Positions 28,605-37,373 of a stretch of 64,000 bases of DNA are shown here, one piece after another. The notes below the pieces were generated by a model. The model was not told where the DNA came from, did not search any database, and worked only from the letters and a program-made list of their open reading frames with translations. Source of the stretch: Thalassolituus oleivorans MIL-1. GTDB taxonomy: Bacteria; Pseudomonadota; Gammaproteobacteria; Pseudomonadales; Oceanobacteraceae. How positions within the stretch are numbered: position 1 is the first letter of the stretch; every line of letters starts with the position of its first letter. The translations under genes were made by a program, and so were the position numbers. Location of the stretch: contig NC_020888.1 of the NCBI RefSeq assembly GCF_000355675.1, forward strand, positions 1,337,001-1,401,000. Reading direction: 5' to 3'.

Positions 28605-29816
28605 ATGAGGTTACGACATTGGATTGCGATGTTATTCATTGTTTACTTGCAAACTGCCGAAGCTGTCGATCTACGCACAACAATATCTCCGCCATATCAA
28701 ATCATGCTCCAAGGTGAGCTCTCGGGCGTTTCATCCAATGTCATGCGTTGTATTTTTGGCGAAATGGACGAAGTCTATGACGTGCAGGTCATGCCATGGG
28801 GGCGAGCCGTTGCGGATCTTGTCTCCGCCGATGCTGACGGTTTGTTCACCTCGATGCCTACCGATGAACTGGATGATTATGCGACTATGTCCGTGCCGTT
28901 CGCCCTAGAGAAATGGTATTGGTATTTTACCGATAGCAAGCTGGAATCTCGGGTAGATTTTCATTCAGGGCTGCGGATTGGTGCCATTCGATCGAGTAAT
29001 CAGGCGCTGTGGTTGAAGATCAATGGTTACACTCAGATCGAAGAGGTTAATGAAGGGGAGCAATTATTCAAACTGGTTCGAGCAGGGCGCTTGGACGCCT
29101 TTATTGCCGATGAAAAAAACTTCCATGAAATTGCACTTGAACTTGATCTAAATGAGCGTGATTTTAAGCGTCGGTTTTTGAAATACACGCCTTTGGGTAT
29201 CTATTTTGCCAATCATTTTTTGTCCGAACGTCCAGAATTTTTAGCTAATTTCAACGCCCGAGTTTCGGGTTGTGCTCCCGGCTCGATGCTACTTTCGACA
29301 AGTGAAAACAAGAAGCTGAAGGCGATCTTAGAATATCAAATTCGTAATTGGGTTGAGAGTCGCGAAGTTATTAGTAGTATTCGTATGCAGAATGAATCCA
29401 TGAAAAAAGTCACGATTAAAGATATTGAAGTATTAGATAAAAAGTGGCAAGCGGAGATTGGTGTATCGGAGCGCCCGATGATCAATAAATTATTGAGTAA
29501 TCAATTATCTAAATATCTGCGTGACGTCCAAGAGGCCTCAAAAGGCTTGTATACCGAGATTTTTGTGGTTGATCGAAATGGCGTAAACGTAGGGCAGAGT
29601 GCAATTACTTCAGATTACTATCAAGGCGATGAAGAGCCATTTAAAAAGAGCTTCGGAGATGGGATAGGCGGAAATAATATTAGCGGAATAGAATATGATG
29701 AGTCGACGCGAACGTTTCAGGTCAAATTGAGTTTAACCGTCGGTGATGAATTTAAAACGCCAATAGGTGCAGTCATTGTAGGTATTGATGTGGAACGTGC
29801 CCTATCAGCAGATTGA
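28605..29816 (+). CDS. Periplasmic binding-protein-like plus C-terminal PDC/Cache-like domain protein
   Basis: This is a 403-residue protein from ATG 28605 (AAGGA 9 bases upstream). The signal peptide ends near AEA. Residues about 20-220 resemble the amino-acid-type substrate-binding fold (SBP_bac_3): SPPYQIM, MPWGRAVADL, LRIGAIRSSNQAL, VRAGRLDAFIAD. Residues about 280-400 look like a PDC/Cache-type sensor (IFVVDRNGVNVGQS, then PIGAVIVGIDVERAL). I see no transmembrane helix after the signal and no kinase, GGDEF or chemotaxis domain, so it may be a soluble periplasmic ligand receptor that acts on a separate partner. It stands alone between the adhesin terminator and a convergent nitroreductase. 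Confidence 0.7.
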   Translation: MRLRHWIAMLFIVYLQTAEAVDLRTTISPPYQIMLQGELSGVSSNVMRCIFGEMDEVYDVQVMPWGRAVADLVSADADGLFTSMPTDELDDYATMSVPFALEKWYWYFTDSKLESRVDFHSGLRIGAIRSSNQALWLKINGYTQIEEVNEGEQLFKLVRAGRLDAFIADEKNFHEIALELDLNERDFKRRFLKYTPLGIYFANHFLSERPEFLANFNARVSGCAPGSMLLSTSENKKLKAILEYQIRNWVESREVISSIRMQNESMKKVTIKDIEVLDKKWQAEIGVSERPMINKLLSNQLSKYLRDVQEASKGLYTEIFVVDRNGVNVGQSAITSDYYQGDEEPFKKSFGDGIGGNNISGIEYDESTRTFQVKLSLTVGDEFKTPIGAVIVGIDVERALSAD

Positions 29817-29837
29817 TAGGGCTAATTAATAACACCG

Positions 29838-30500
29838 TTAACTGACGAAGGTTACTGCATCGGTTAGTTCTGCTCGATCTGTTCGACATTTATTGGCAGG
29901 AGCATTTTCGTCCGCGTAGCCAAATGACATGCCGAATAACACTCCACGCCCTTCAGGCAAACCTAGAAATTCTCGTATTGGATCAGGAAACTGTCCAAGC
30001 GCGCCTTGCATACAGCTATCAATCCCTTTTTCTTTCAATAGTAGCGTCAAGGTTTGCGCATATATTCCAATATCTACAGCTCCCATGATATCGAGATAGG
30101 TATCCATGGTGAAAAATGCAACGTGTGGGGCGTCGAAAAATGCCCAGTTGCGTAACATGGCCATGTTGCGTTTCATTTTATCTTCGCGTGCAATATCCAT
30201 TGATGTATACAGTGCATTAGCTGAGCCAAACTGACGCTCGCGATGAATGCCATCGTAGGCGACTTTCCAATTAAAATCTGGATTGGGCGCTTGCTGTTTC
30301 ATCACAGTGCCAACTAATAAATTTTTTAACTTATCTTTCTTTTCACCGGATACCACATAGGTTTGCCACGGCTGGACATTGCAATTCGATGGCGCTTGTT
30401 GAGCTGCTGTAAAAATTTCTTGTAACACATCTGCAGCGACAGGTTCTGGGCGGAAAGCGCGAACTGAAAATCGATCGTTCAGAATATTGGCAATGGACAT
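29838..30500 (-). CDS. Nitroreductase family protein
   Basis: This is a 220-residue FMN-dependent oxidoreductase. The N-terminal RFSVRAFRPEPV and AAQQAPSNCNVQPWQTYVV are the typical FMN-phosphate-binding segments, and the GLPEGRGVLFGMSFGYAD C-terminus fits the family. It would reduce nitro compounds, quinones or similar substrates with NAD(P)H in the cytoplasm; the true substrate is unknown. The ATG at 30500 has GAGG upstream. A strong hairpin lies only about 20 bp upstream of the start. Confidence 0.92.
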   Translation of the reverse strand: MSIANILNDRFSVRAFRPEPVAADVLQEIFTAAQQAPSNCNVQPWQTYVVSGEKKDKLKNLLVGTVMKQQAPNPDFNWKVAYDGIHRERQFGSANALYTSMDIAREDKMKRNMAMLRNWAFFDAPHVAFFTMDTYLDIMGAVDIGIYAQTLTLLLKEKGIDSCMQGALGQFPDPIREFLGLPEGRGVLFGMSFGYADENAPANKCRTDRAELTDAVTFVS

Positions 30501-30520
30501 ATGAGTTCCTCAAAATAAAA

Positions 30521-30558
30521 AGCCGGACTACTAACGGCTTTACGTTAACAGTCCGGCT
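30521..30558 (-). terminator. Hairpin between pepA and the nitroreductase gene
   Basis: The outer arms AGCCGGACT (30521-30529) and AGTCCGGCT (30550-30558) enclose a second stem TAACG / CGTTA with a 6-base loop, separated by a 2x2 internal loop. On the minus strand a T-rich run (TTTTTATTTT) follows. It is probably the pepA terminator, but it ends just 20 bases before the nitroreductase start codon, so it may also attenuate that gene. Confidence 0.75.
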
Positions 30559-30615
30559 ATCGTTAGAACAGGTGATAAGTGCCAATGTCACAGCACTGAT
30601 TCCGTGATTCTAGTC

Positions 30616-32085
30616 TTAGCTTTCTTTATTTAACAAGTAAGTGCTCAGCAAAGGTACTGGGCGACCAGTTGAATTCTTTGTTGTGCCATCACCACCCCAT
30701 GCAGGGCCTGCAATATCCAAGTGCGCCCAACGAGTGCCTTCAGTGAAGCGCGATAAGAAACACGCTGCCGTGGTTGCGCCAGCCAAAGGACCACCGATGT
30801 TTGCTATATCAGCGAAGTTGGAATCCAAACCTGCTTGGTAGTCTTCTTCCAGAGGTAAGCGCCAAATACGGTCGCGAGAATAGCCACTGGCAGTCATCAA
30901 TTCCGTTGCCAGGCCTTCGTCAGTGGTGAACAAGCCTGAGTTCACTTTACCCAGTGCTGCCATACAAGCACCGGTTAGGGTTGCAATATCAACTACCGAG
31001 GCAGGTTGATAGTCGCGGATACCCAACGTTAGTGCATCACACAGTACTAAGCGGCCTTCGGCATCGGTGTTGAGGATCTCGATAGTTAATCCCGACAAGC
31101 TCGTTACAACATCGCCTGGCTTGCTGGCGTGTCCTGAGGGCATGTTTTCGGCGCTAGTGACGATAGCAACAACGTTGATGGCGGGCTTTAGAGCTTGGAT
31201 TGTTTTCATCGTGCCGAGTACCGAAGCGGCACCACACATGTCGTATTTCATTTCGTCCATTTTAGGACCAGGCTTCAAGCTGATACCGCCAGTGTCGAAG
31301 GTAATGCCTTTGCCTACGAGCATATGCGGCGCTGCATTTTTATCGGCTGCGCCTAAGTATTGCAGGATAATAATTTTGCCCGGTTCGGAAGATCCTTTGC
31401 TGACTGAGTAGAACGAACCTGCGCCCATCGCTTCTAGTTCTTTCTCATCGTAAACCTTACACGTCATTGAGCCGTCTGCCGCTATCGCTTCAGCTTGTTC
31501 AGCAAGGTAGGTGGGCGTGCAAATATTCGGTGGCATATTGCCAAGATCTTTAGCGTAATCTGTACCCATACCAATTGCGTCACCACGTTCTAGTGCCGCA
31601 CCAACGTCACTACCAATCCAAATCAACTTCTCAGCTCTCGCTGGTTCTTCTTTGGCTGGTTTTGTCGCCGTGAAGCGGTATTGTGCGCTGTGTAAGGCCA
31701 ACATCATTTGTTCTGCCCACCAAGCTTCAGGCATGCACTCACTTGCGAGGTCAGCAATAGAGACAGCAACGGTTCCTGGGATTTTGGCGATACCGGAAGC
31801 AATAGCGGTCACAATTTTACCTGCGTTAAACGCGCTGATTTCGTCCTTACCTGTGCCAACCAGCAACACTCGCTCGGCGCTAATACCGGAAACCCCTAGC
31901 AGTAGTAGAGTGTCACCAACATTACCTTTAATGTCTTTTGCATCAATACGCGCTTGCAAGAAACCGCCGGTTGCACTGTTTATGGCTTGTGCAGCGTCAG
32001 ATAACTTGCCTGACTGGTCGAGAGTAACGACAATACATCCCGTTTGAACTTGGGTGGCCGAATCTGAAACTACCTGATATTGCAT
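30616..32085 (-). CDS. pepA: Leucyl aminopeptidase PepA (M17)
   Basis: The protein has 489 residues from ATG 32085 (AGGAG about 7 bases upstream); the frame extends to 32109 without a better start. The C-terminal catalytic domain has the M17 signature NTDAEGRLVL, the lysine-containing GKGITFDTGGISLKP, and MKYDMCGAASVLGT. It is a di-metal cytosolic exopeptidase; in E. coli PepA is also a DNA-binding factor for Xer recombination and carAB regulation. It is divergent from lptF, as in many proteobacteria. Confidence 0.96.
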   Translation of the reverse strand: MQYQVVSDSATQVQTGCIVVTLDQSGKLSDAAQAINSATGGFLQARIDAKDIKGNVGDTLLLLGVSGISAERVLLVGTGKDEISAFNAGKIVTAIASGIAKIPGTVAVSIADLASECMPEAWWAEQMMLALHSAQYRFTATKPAKEEPARAEKLIWIGSDVGAALERGDAIGMGTDYAKDLGNMPPNICTPTYLAEQAEAIAADGSMTCKVYDEKELEAMGAGSFYSVSKGSSEPGKIIILQYLGAADKNAAPHMLVGKGITFDTGGISLKPGPKMDEMKYDMCGAASVLGTMKTIQALKPAINVVAIVTSAENMPSGHASKPGDVVTSLSGLTIEILNTDAEGRLVLCDALTLGIRDYQPASVVDIATLTGACMAALGKVNSGLFTTDEGLATELMTASGYSRDRIWRLPLEEDYQAGLDSNFADIANIGGPLAGATTAACFLSRFTEGTRWAHLDIAGPAWGGDGTTKNSTGRPVPLLSTYLLNKES

Positions 32086-32308
32086 GACTGCTCCTGACGA
32101 AGTGAACACATAAAACGTGCTTCATTATTATTGAGGACGGTGACGCGGCCTCGCCGTGTAACTATCTTCGGTGATTAGTTCTATAGTGTGCGGGCTGGTT
32201 GGCAAAATACAAGGGGAGAGCACATCTTCTAATGAAAATGGGTACAATGGCCGCCACCAATATTATACGCCCAGCCAAATTGGCCGCAGGGTTACAAGGT
32301 TTATCGAT

Positions 32309-33379
32309 TTGATTCTTTTTCGCTATTTAGCACGAGAACTTGCCGGCGCTATGTTCGCCGTTACCATAGTGCTGCTAATGATTTTAATGAGTGGTCGCTT
32401 GATTCAACAATTGGCCGCTGCTGCTGCGGGCGAAGTATCGCTTGAGATTGTGTTTTTTACGCTGCTATTACGTCTACCTTCCTTTCTTGAAATGATTCTT
32501 CCGTTAGCACTCTTCATATCTATTTTGCTGACGTACGGGCGCTTATACGCCGAAAGCGAGATGACAGTATTAACCGCAACAGGGTTTTCTAACTTCAAGT
32601 TGTTGGGGTACACCTTAATGCCTGCTGCAATGGTCACTATGGTTGTCGCCAGCTTTACGTTAGTGATGAGCCCATGGGGTGCCCAGAAAATGGAAGCCTT
32701 GTATCAAAAGCAATCTCAGCTTACTGAGTTTGAGTTATTGGTGCCGGGACGTTTTCAAAGTACAAAAAGTGGCACTAGGGTGACTTACACTAAGGCACTA
32801 TCCGATGATAAAACTCAAATGCACGGTGTTTTTATTGCTGATGGTGACACTTTATTGCTCGCCGAATCTGGCACTCAGTACGTAAGTGACGACACAGGCT
32901 CGCGATTCTTGGAACTGCATGGCGGTCGCCGTTTTGATCTCAACTCAGACAGCTTAGAGTTGCAAGTTCTCGATTTTGATTTGTATGGTGTAAAGATCGC
33001 AGATGAACCTGAAGAACGCCGTAAACTGCGAAAAGAGGCTGTGCCGACACTCGATTTAATCGGATCTAAAGACCCCAAACATCAGGCCCAACTGCAGTGG
33101 CGTATTTCCCTGATATTGATGGTGCCTATTGTTACTTTGATTGCTTTCCCCCTATCTAAAGTAAATCCGCGACAAGGTCGCTTTGCTCGTTTATTTCCAG
33201 CAATCGTGTTGTTTATGGTGTACATCTCTTTGCTGATTGCTATGACGGGCATGATTGAAAAGCGCACGCTAAAGCCTGAAATCGGCTTATGGAGTTTGCA
33301 TATTGTGTATTTGTTTATCGCTACAGGACTTCTGCTTGGACCTGAGTGGTTGCGTCGTCAGCGGGTGAAGCGTTTATGA
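32309..33379 (+). CDS. lptF: LPS export ABC transporter permease LptF
   Basis: I place the start at TTG 32309 (LILFRYLAREL), 9 bases after AAGG; this gives 356 residues, matching the family, whereas the frame upstream is polar and unlike LptF. Six transmembrane helices are visible: three near the N-terminus and three after residue 260. A periplasmic beta-jellyroll domain lies between them. With LptG and LptB it extracts lipopolysaccharide from the inner membrane toward LptC and LptA. The stop overlaps lptG (ATGA). Confidence 0.94.
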   Translation: MILFRYLARELAGAMFAVTIVLLMILMSGRLIQQLAAAAAGEVSLEIVFFTLLLRLPSFLEMILPLALFISILLTYGRLYAESEMTVLTATGFSNFKLLGYTLMPAAMVTMVVASFTLVMSPWGAQKMEALYQKQSQLTEFELLVPGRFQSTKSGTRVTYTKALSDDKTQMHGVFIADGDTLLLAESGTQYVSDDTGSRFLELHGGRRFDLNSDSLELQVLDFDLYGVKIADEPEERRKLRKEAVPTLDLIGSKDPKHQAQLQWRISLILMVPIVTLIAFPLSKVNPRQGRFARLFPAIVLFMVYISLLIAMTGMIEKRTLKPEIGLWSLHIVYLFIATGLLLGPEWLRRQRVKRL

Positions 33380-34440
33380 ATAAACTCGATTCTTACATCG
33401 CCCGCAGTGTATTGATGGCCTCGCTTGTGGTGGTCATTGTTATTGTTGGTCTTGATGCTATTTTTACCTTAGTTGATGAGTTAGATCAGCTCAAAGGCGA
33501 TTATCAATTTGTTCAAGCCCTAGAGTTTATGACGCTGCGTTTACCGCGTCGCGCTTATGAATACATGCCTATGGCTTGTTTGATCGGATGCCTAGCCGGA
33601 TTAGGTGGCTTGGCAGCAAGCAGTGAATTAACGGTGATGCGCGCTGCTGGTTTATCTGTTACACGAATTTCTATCGCGGTGTTAAAGCCAGTCGCTTTGT
33701 TGATGATTTTAAGCATGGTAACGGCGGAGTTTGCTATCCCAACCTTGGAACGTATTGCCCAAGCGCAAAAAGCGGTTGCTCAAGGTAAGGATGATGCGTT
33801 ATCGAACAAAGGCAAAGGCTATTGGCATCGAGAAGGCGATTTATTTATGCGCTTTACTGCTATTGAACCGGGTGGCGTATTGCATGGAGTTACCCTATAT
33901 GAATTTGATAGTGCGCAAAATTTAATACGGATGCGAACTGCCGAACGTGCGATCTATCAGCGTGCACATTGGTCTATGGAAAACGTACGTGACTTAGATG
34001 TAACACCAGACCGCACTATTGCAACGCACTTTGATACTTTAGATTGGAATACCGAATTAACCCCCGCTAGTTTAAGCGTGGTGATGGTGCAGCCGCGTGA
34101 TATGTCGATCTCTAATCTCTATAGCTATACCCGTTACTTAGAGCGCCAAGGATTGAATGCCGATAACTATTTACTGTCGTTTTGGCGTAAGGTTACTCAG
34201 CCTCTGGGGACATTTGCGTTAGTTATTTTGGGCATTTCTTTTATTTTTGGGCCTTTGCGGGCGGTGACGCCTGGTTATCGAATCTTCTCAGGTATCTTGG
34301 TTGGCTTAGTGTATAAATATGCCGAAGAACTACTGGCACCAGCCAGTATCGTGTTTGGATTCGCGCCGATTTGGGCAAGTATTATTCCTATTGTAGGAAG
34401 CGCAACAGCGGGTATTTATCTGCTGCGCAAAGCGGGCTAG
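33376..34440 (+). CDS. lptG: LPS export ABC transporter permease LptG
   Basis: This is a 354-residue partner of LptF, starting at ATG 33376 and overlapping the lptF stop by 4 bp, so the two subunits are coupled. It has the same six-helix plus periplasmic jellyroll design. Recognisable segments are LDSYIARSVL at the N-terminus, ELTVMRAAGLS in the cytoplasmic coupling loop, and SFIFGPLRAVTPGYRI near the end. It is convergent with the RDD gene, 11 bp away. Confidence 0.96.
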   Translation: MNKLDSYIARSVLMASLVVVIVIVGLDAIFTLVDELDQLKGDYQFVQALEFMTLRLPRRAYEYMPMACLIGCLAGLGGLAASSELTVMRAAGLSVTRISIAVLKPVALLMILSMVTAEFAIPTLERIAQAQKAVAQGKDDALSNKGKGYWHREGDLFMRFTAIEPGGVLHGVTLYEFDSAQNLIRMRTAERAIYQRAHWSMENVRDLDVTPDRTIATHFDTLDWNTELTPASLSVVMVQPRDMSISNLYSYTRYLERQGLNADNYLLSFWRKVTQPLGTFALVILGISFIFGPLRAVTPGYRIFSGILVGLVYKYAEELLAPASIVFGFAPIWASIIPIVGSATAGIYLLRKAG

Positions 34441-34451
34441 TAGTCTAGCGC

Positions 34452-34898
34452 TTAGGCCATATCCTTTGGGAGATAAACAATGCGCGTGAGCGACGCCATG
34501 TCGTGCCACGTGCGTTGTTGTTTATCCAACCAAGCCCAGAAAAAACCAACGCCAAAAATCACTAACGAGAAAAATCCCATACCCGTGCGTAGCATGCAGT
34601 GGCTCAAACGTATATGTGAGCCATCAAGGGTTGTGATGCGAAGTCTCCATGCCTTCATCCCAATAGTTTGTCCGCCTTTACGCCAAGAGTGGCTGTAATA
34701 CAAAAAACAAATAGTAAACATCAGCGATAAATCAACCGATGCTGGGAAGCCCCCCGGAAATTCGCCGCTAATTGCTTTAATGATGGCTACTAAAACCATA
34801 CCAACCATGATGTACAAGGCAATGACAATCAGACCGTCGTATGCAAGCGCTGCAAATCGGCGTAACAATGAAGCAGTGGGGTAATTTTGTAGCGACAT
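34452..34898 (-). CDS. RDD family membrane protein
   Basis: From ATG 34898 (GAGG just upstream) it has 148 residues. The RDD signature is LLRRFAALAYDGLIV near the N-terminus. Three or four hydrophobic segments follow, with GGQTIGMKAWRLRI in the middle. RDD proteins are small inner-membrane proteins; some have been linked to ion exchange, but no role can be assigned here. The location next to lptG is common in marine gammaproteobacteria. Confidence 0.88.
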   Translation of the reverse strand: MSLQNYPTASLLRRFAALAYDGLIVIALYIMVGMVLVAIIKAISGEFPGGFPASVDLSLMFTICFLYYSHSWRKGGQTIGMKAWRLRITTLDGSHIRLSHCMLRTGMGFFSLVIFGVGFFWAWLDKQQRTWHDMASLTRIVYLPKDMA

Positions 34899-35072
34899 AC
34901 AAGCCTCGGTAGGAAGGAATATGGCGCGAATGATAGCAAAGGACAGCGTGGAGTACGAAGGCTGATGATTCACATCACTTCTTTGCATTAATGAATATCA
35001 CACCGGCGGTTTTTGAGTGATATCATCAAACTAGCATTGAATTCGATAAATTTGAGTATTAGGAGCCGCCAA

Positions 35073-35711
35073 ATGGTGGATTTATTTGATATTCGTAAAG
35101 AATACACCCAAGGTCGTTTAGACGAGCAAACCGCCGCTAAAGATCCGATGACACAGTTTCATGCATGGTTTGAAGCCTATCGTGAAACTCTGCCTGTAGA
35201 GCCAACCATTATGACGGTGGCTAGCGTTGATGCCGAAGGCCAACCTTGGCAACGCATCTTGTTGTTGAAAGCTTATGACGAGCAAGGCTTCGTATTTTTC
35301 ACCAATTATGAAAGTAACAAAGGCCAGCATTTCGCGAACAACGCTCGTGCCTCAATTCACTTTTTTTGGATTGGCCAAGAACGACAAATTCAGGTGCAGG
35401 GCATAGTGACGAAAATGACCCGCGCCGAAGCGGAAAGTTATTTTCATTCGCGTCCGCGCGAAAGCCAACTGGGTGCTTGGGCCTCAAAACAGAGCCGTCC
35501 ATTGGCCAATAGGGCAGAACTAGAGGCCAACTTTGCTGCCGTCAAAGAAGCTTACGAAGGTAAGGATGTGCCGTTACCGGATTACTGGGGCGGATATCGT
35601 TTGGTGCCTGAACGAGTGGAGTTTTGGCAAGGCGGTGAACATCGATTACATGACCGCATAGAATACCGCCGCAATGGCAGAGAATGGCTGCAGCAACGGT
35701 TGAATCCGTAA
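35073..35711 (+). CDS. pdxH: Pyridoxamine 5'-phosphate oxidase PdxH
   Basis: This is a 212-residue FMN enzyme that oxidises pyridoxine or pyridoxamine phosphate to pyridoxal phosphate. AGGAG at 35061-35065 fixes the ATG at 35073; an upstream in-frame extension to 35013 lacks support. Visible are RILLLKAYDEQGFVFFTNYE (FMN binding), SRPRESQLGAWASKQS and the C-terminal EFWQGGEHRLHDRIEYRR. The length is close to E. coli PdxH (218). A bidirectional terminator follows. Confidence 0.97.
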   Translation: MVDLFDIRKEYTQGRLDEQTAAKDPMTQFHAWFEAYRETLPVEPTIMTVASVDAEGQPWQRILLLKAYDEQGFVFFTNYESNKGQHFANNARASIHFFWIGQERQIQVQGIVTKMTRAEAESYFHSRPRESQLGAWASKQSRPLANRAELEANFAAVKEAYEGKDVPLPDYWGGYRLVPERVEFWQGGEHRLHDRIEYRRNGREWLQQRLNP

Positions 35712-35743
35712 GTTGCAGGCGTTTAACGTTTTGGAAATGATTT

Positions 35744-35773
35744 AAAAAGCACCGCTATGAAGGGTGCTTTTTT
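35744..35773. terminator. Bidirectional terminator between pdxH and the fructosamine kinase gene
   Basis: A 10-bp stem AAAAAGCACC / GGTGCTTTTT with a 9-base loop has A residues on one side and T residues on the other, so it can serve both convergent genes. Confidence 0.9.
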
Positions 35774-35778
35774 GTTTA

Positions 35779-36699
35779 TTAGTTGGCTAGGCCTTTAATA
35801 ATTTCTCGCGCTTGATCCATATAATGATTGCCGAATAAAACCGCGTGATTAAGCACATGATACAGCTGATAAACAGGGCGGCGCATGGCATAGCCATCAT
35901 CAATTGATCGCACACTCTGATACCCTTTATAGAAGGCCTCAGGGAAGCGTCCGAAGAGTTCCGTCATCGCCAAGTCGGTTTCGGCATCACCGTAATAACA
36001 AGCGGGATCAAACACAACAGGGCGAGAAGATTCGACATCGGGACGGAATGCGATATTGCCAGACCATAAATCACCATGCAGTAACGAAGCTTCTGGCTGA
36101 TGCCCAAGTAAGCGCGTTTGGCAGCGAGCTAAAATTCGTTCACGTCCGCGAATGCCATCCCCACGCATTTCTAATTGAGTTAACAGCGGTGCGATGCGTT
36201 GCTCACTGAAAAAATGCGCCCAGTGATTACTCCAATTGTTATTTTGTGGCGTATCACCACAAAATGTTGTGTGCTCAAAGCCATAGCCCTTATCACTGGT
36301 ATGGCTGTGCATCTCTGCAATTTGGCGTCCTGCTTCGAGCCAATCACCATGTACAGCTAATGGCGTATGGGTAAGAATTAGATACGAATGACCATCAACC
36401 ACACCGCACGTTATTGGCTGTGCTGTAACAATGCTTTGAGTTTCCATAATGCGTAGTAAGCCATCTTGCTCAGCTCGAAAACGTTCAATGCCGGTGCCTT
36501 CAGCGGATAAGCGCTTGATAAAAAAGTCGCCAGCTTCCGTACGAACACAATATTGTTGCTGAGCCGTATTTAAGTGTTGGCTATAGCTCGTTAGCTCACT
36601 GGCGGCAGGCAGTAGTAAACGTTGATCAACCGCATCGGCCAAAATTCGAGTCAGTAGATACTGAGCACTCTCGGTTGAGCGTAATAATGTCGCAGTCAT
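35779..36699 (-). CDS. Fructosamine kinase family protein
   Basis: The protein has 306 residues from ATG 36699; a TTG at 36714 is the only alternative. It has the aminoglycoside-kinase-like fold of fructosamine/ketosamine-3-kinases, with FFIKRLSAEG (nucleotide-binding Lys), LLHGDLWSGNIAF (catalytic Asp, metal Asn) and VVFDPACYYGDAETDLAM. It is related to E. coli YniA. It probably phosphorylates glycated amines or proteins to trigger deglycation in the cytoplasm. It marks the end of the left core segment before the accessory region. Confidence 0.93.
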   Translation of the reverse strand: MTATLLRSTESAQYLLTRILADAVDQRLLLPAASELTSYSQHLNTAQQQYCVRTEAGDFFIKRLSAEGTGIERFRAEQDGLLRIMETQSIVTAQPITCGVVDGHSYLILTHTPLAVHGDWLEAGRQIAEMHSHTSDKGYGFEHTTFCGDTPQNNNWSNHWAHFFSEQRIAPLLTQLEMRGDGIRGRERILARCQTRLLGHQPEASLLHGDLWSGNIAFRPDVESSRPVVFDPACYYGDAETDLAMTELFGRFPEAFYKGYQSVRSIDDGYAMRRPVYQLYHVLNHAVLFGNHYMDQAREIIKGLAN

Positions 36700-36897
36700 G
36701 ATCCGACAATCCAAAAAAGAACGAATGATCAGTATAGTCGGACGAATTGGAATAAGAGTGAGTCCTACTTAACACTTTACCGTAAACTAACCGACCAATT
36801 GTGTCAGTGAATGCTGCAAAATGTCAGGTAGGTAAGCTTAGGTGAGCGAGTGTAAGGCTGAGTTGTATCGAGTTAAACGATGGCTATTTCGAGTATC

Positions 36898-36925
36898 TTG
36901 ATGCCTTGTAGCAATCTGCTACAAT
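36898..36925 (+). promoter_or_regulatory. Promoter and palindromic operator of the ParD-like/zeta operon
   Basis: A perfect 8-bp inverted repeat TTGTAGCA-atc-TGCTACAA (36906-36924) covers the -10 box TACAAT (36920-36925). A -35-like TTGATG sits at 36898-36903 with a 16-base spacer. This is the arrangement expected for an autorepressed toxin-antitoxin operon; the antitoxin is the natural candidate to bind the palindrome. Confidence 0.65.
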
Positions 36926-36968
36926 ACCTGTAACGCGTTTCTACTTTCTTTGGTATGAGGTTGTGATC

Positions 36969-37373
36969 ATGGCTAAAGCCCAATCCCCTGTGCGTCTTGA
37001 AGCATCGTTAATGGAATCGGCAAAGTTCGCTGGCGATCTACTTAAGCGCAGCGCCGCCGAACAAGTCGAGTTTTGGGCGAGTTTAGGTCGCTTAGTCGCA
37101 CCCAAGATCAGCCCGAAAGAACTGATCGAACTGCAAGCGGGCCTGCTCGATATCAAATTCGAAGAAGCTAAACCCGTGACGGTAGATTCCGGTGCTTTGT
37201 TTAGTGAGCTTGACCAGAAGCGTGTTTCTGGTGCGTTGGAACAAGCCATTGCCAGCAACAGCGTTCGTTATCAGGCATCTGCAACACAACCGGGCTGTTT
37301 AGAGCAAGTTAACCCCGATGGCAGCCTTGTTGTTGGTCGCTTTACTAATGGACAATTCGAACCCCTCGTATGA
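36969..37373 (+). CDS. ParD-like antitoxin of a zeta-toxin pair
   Basis: This is a 134-residue protein from ATG 36969 (GAGG 8 bases upstream). Residues 5-70 (SPVRLEASLMESAKFAGDLLKRSAAEQVEFWASLGRL, given as two overlapping family segments) fit the ParD-like antitoxin family, probably a ribbon-helix-helix DNA-binding unit. The C-terminal half, ending in DGSLVVGRFTNGQF, would contact the toxin. It overlaps the zeta gene by 4 bp (ATGA). A palindromic operator lies over its promoter. Confidence 0.85.
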   Translation: MAKAQSPVRLEASLMESAKFAGDLLKRSAAEQVEFWASLGRLVAPKISPKELIELQAGLLDIKFEEAKPVTVDSGALFSELDQKRVSGALEQAIASNSVRYQASATQPGCLEQVNPDGSLVVGRFTNGQFEPLV

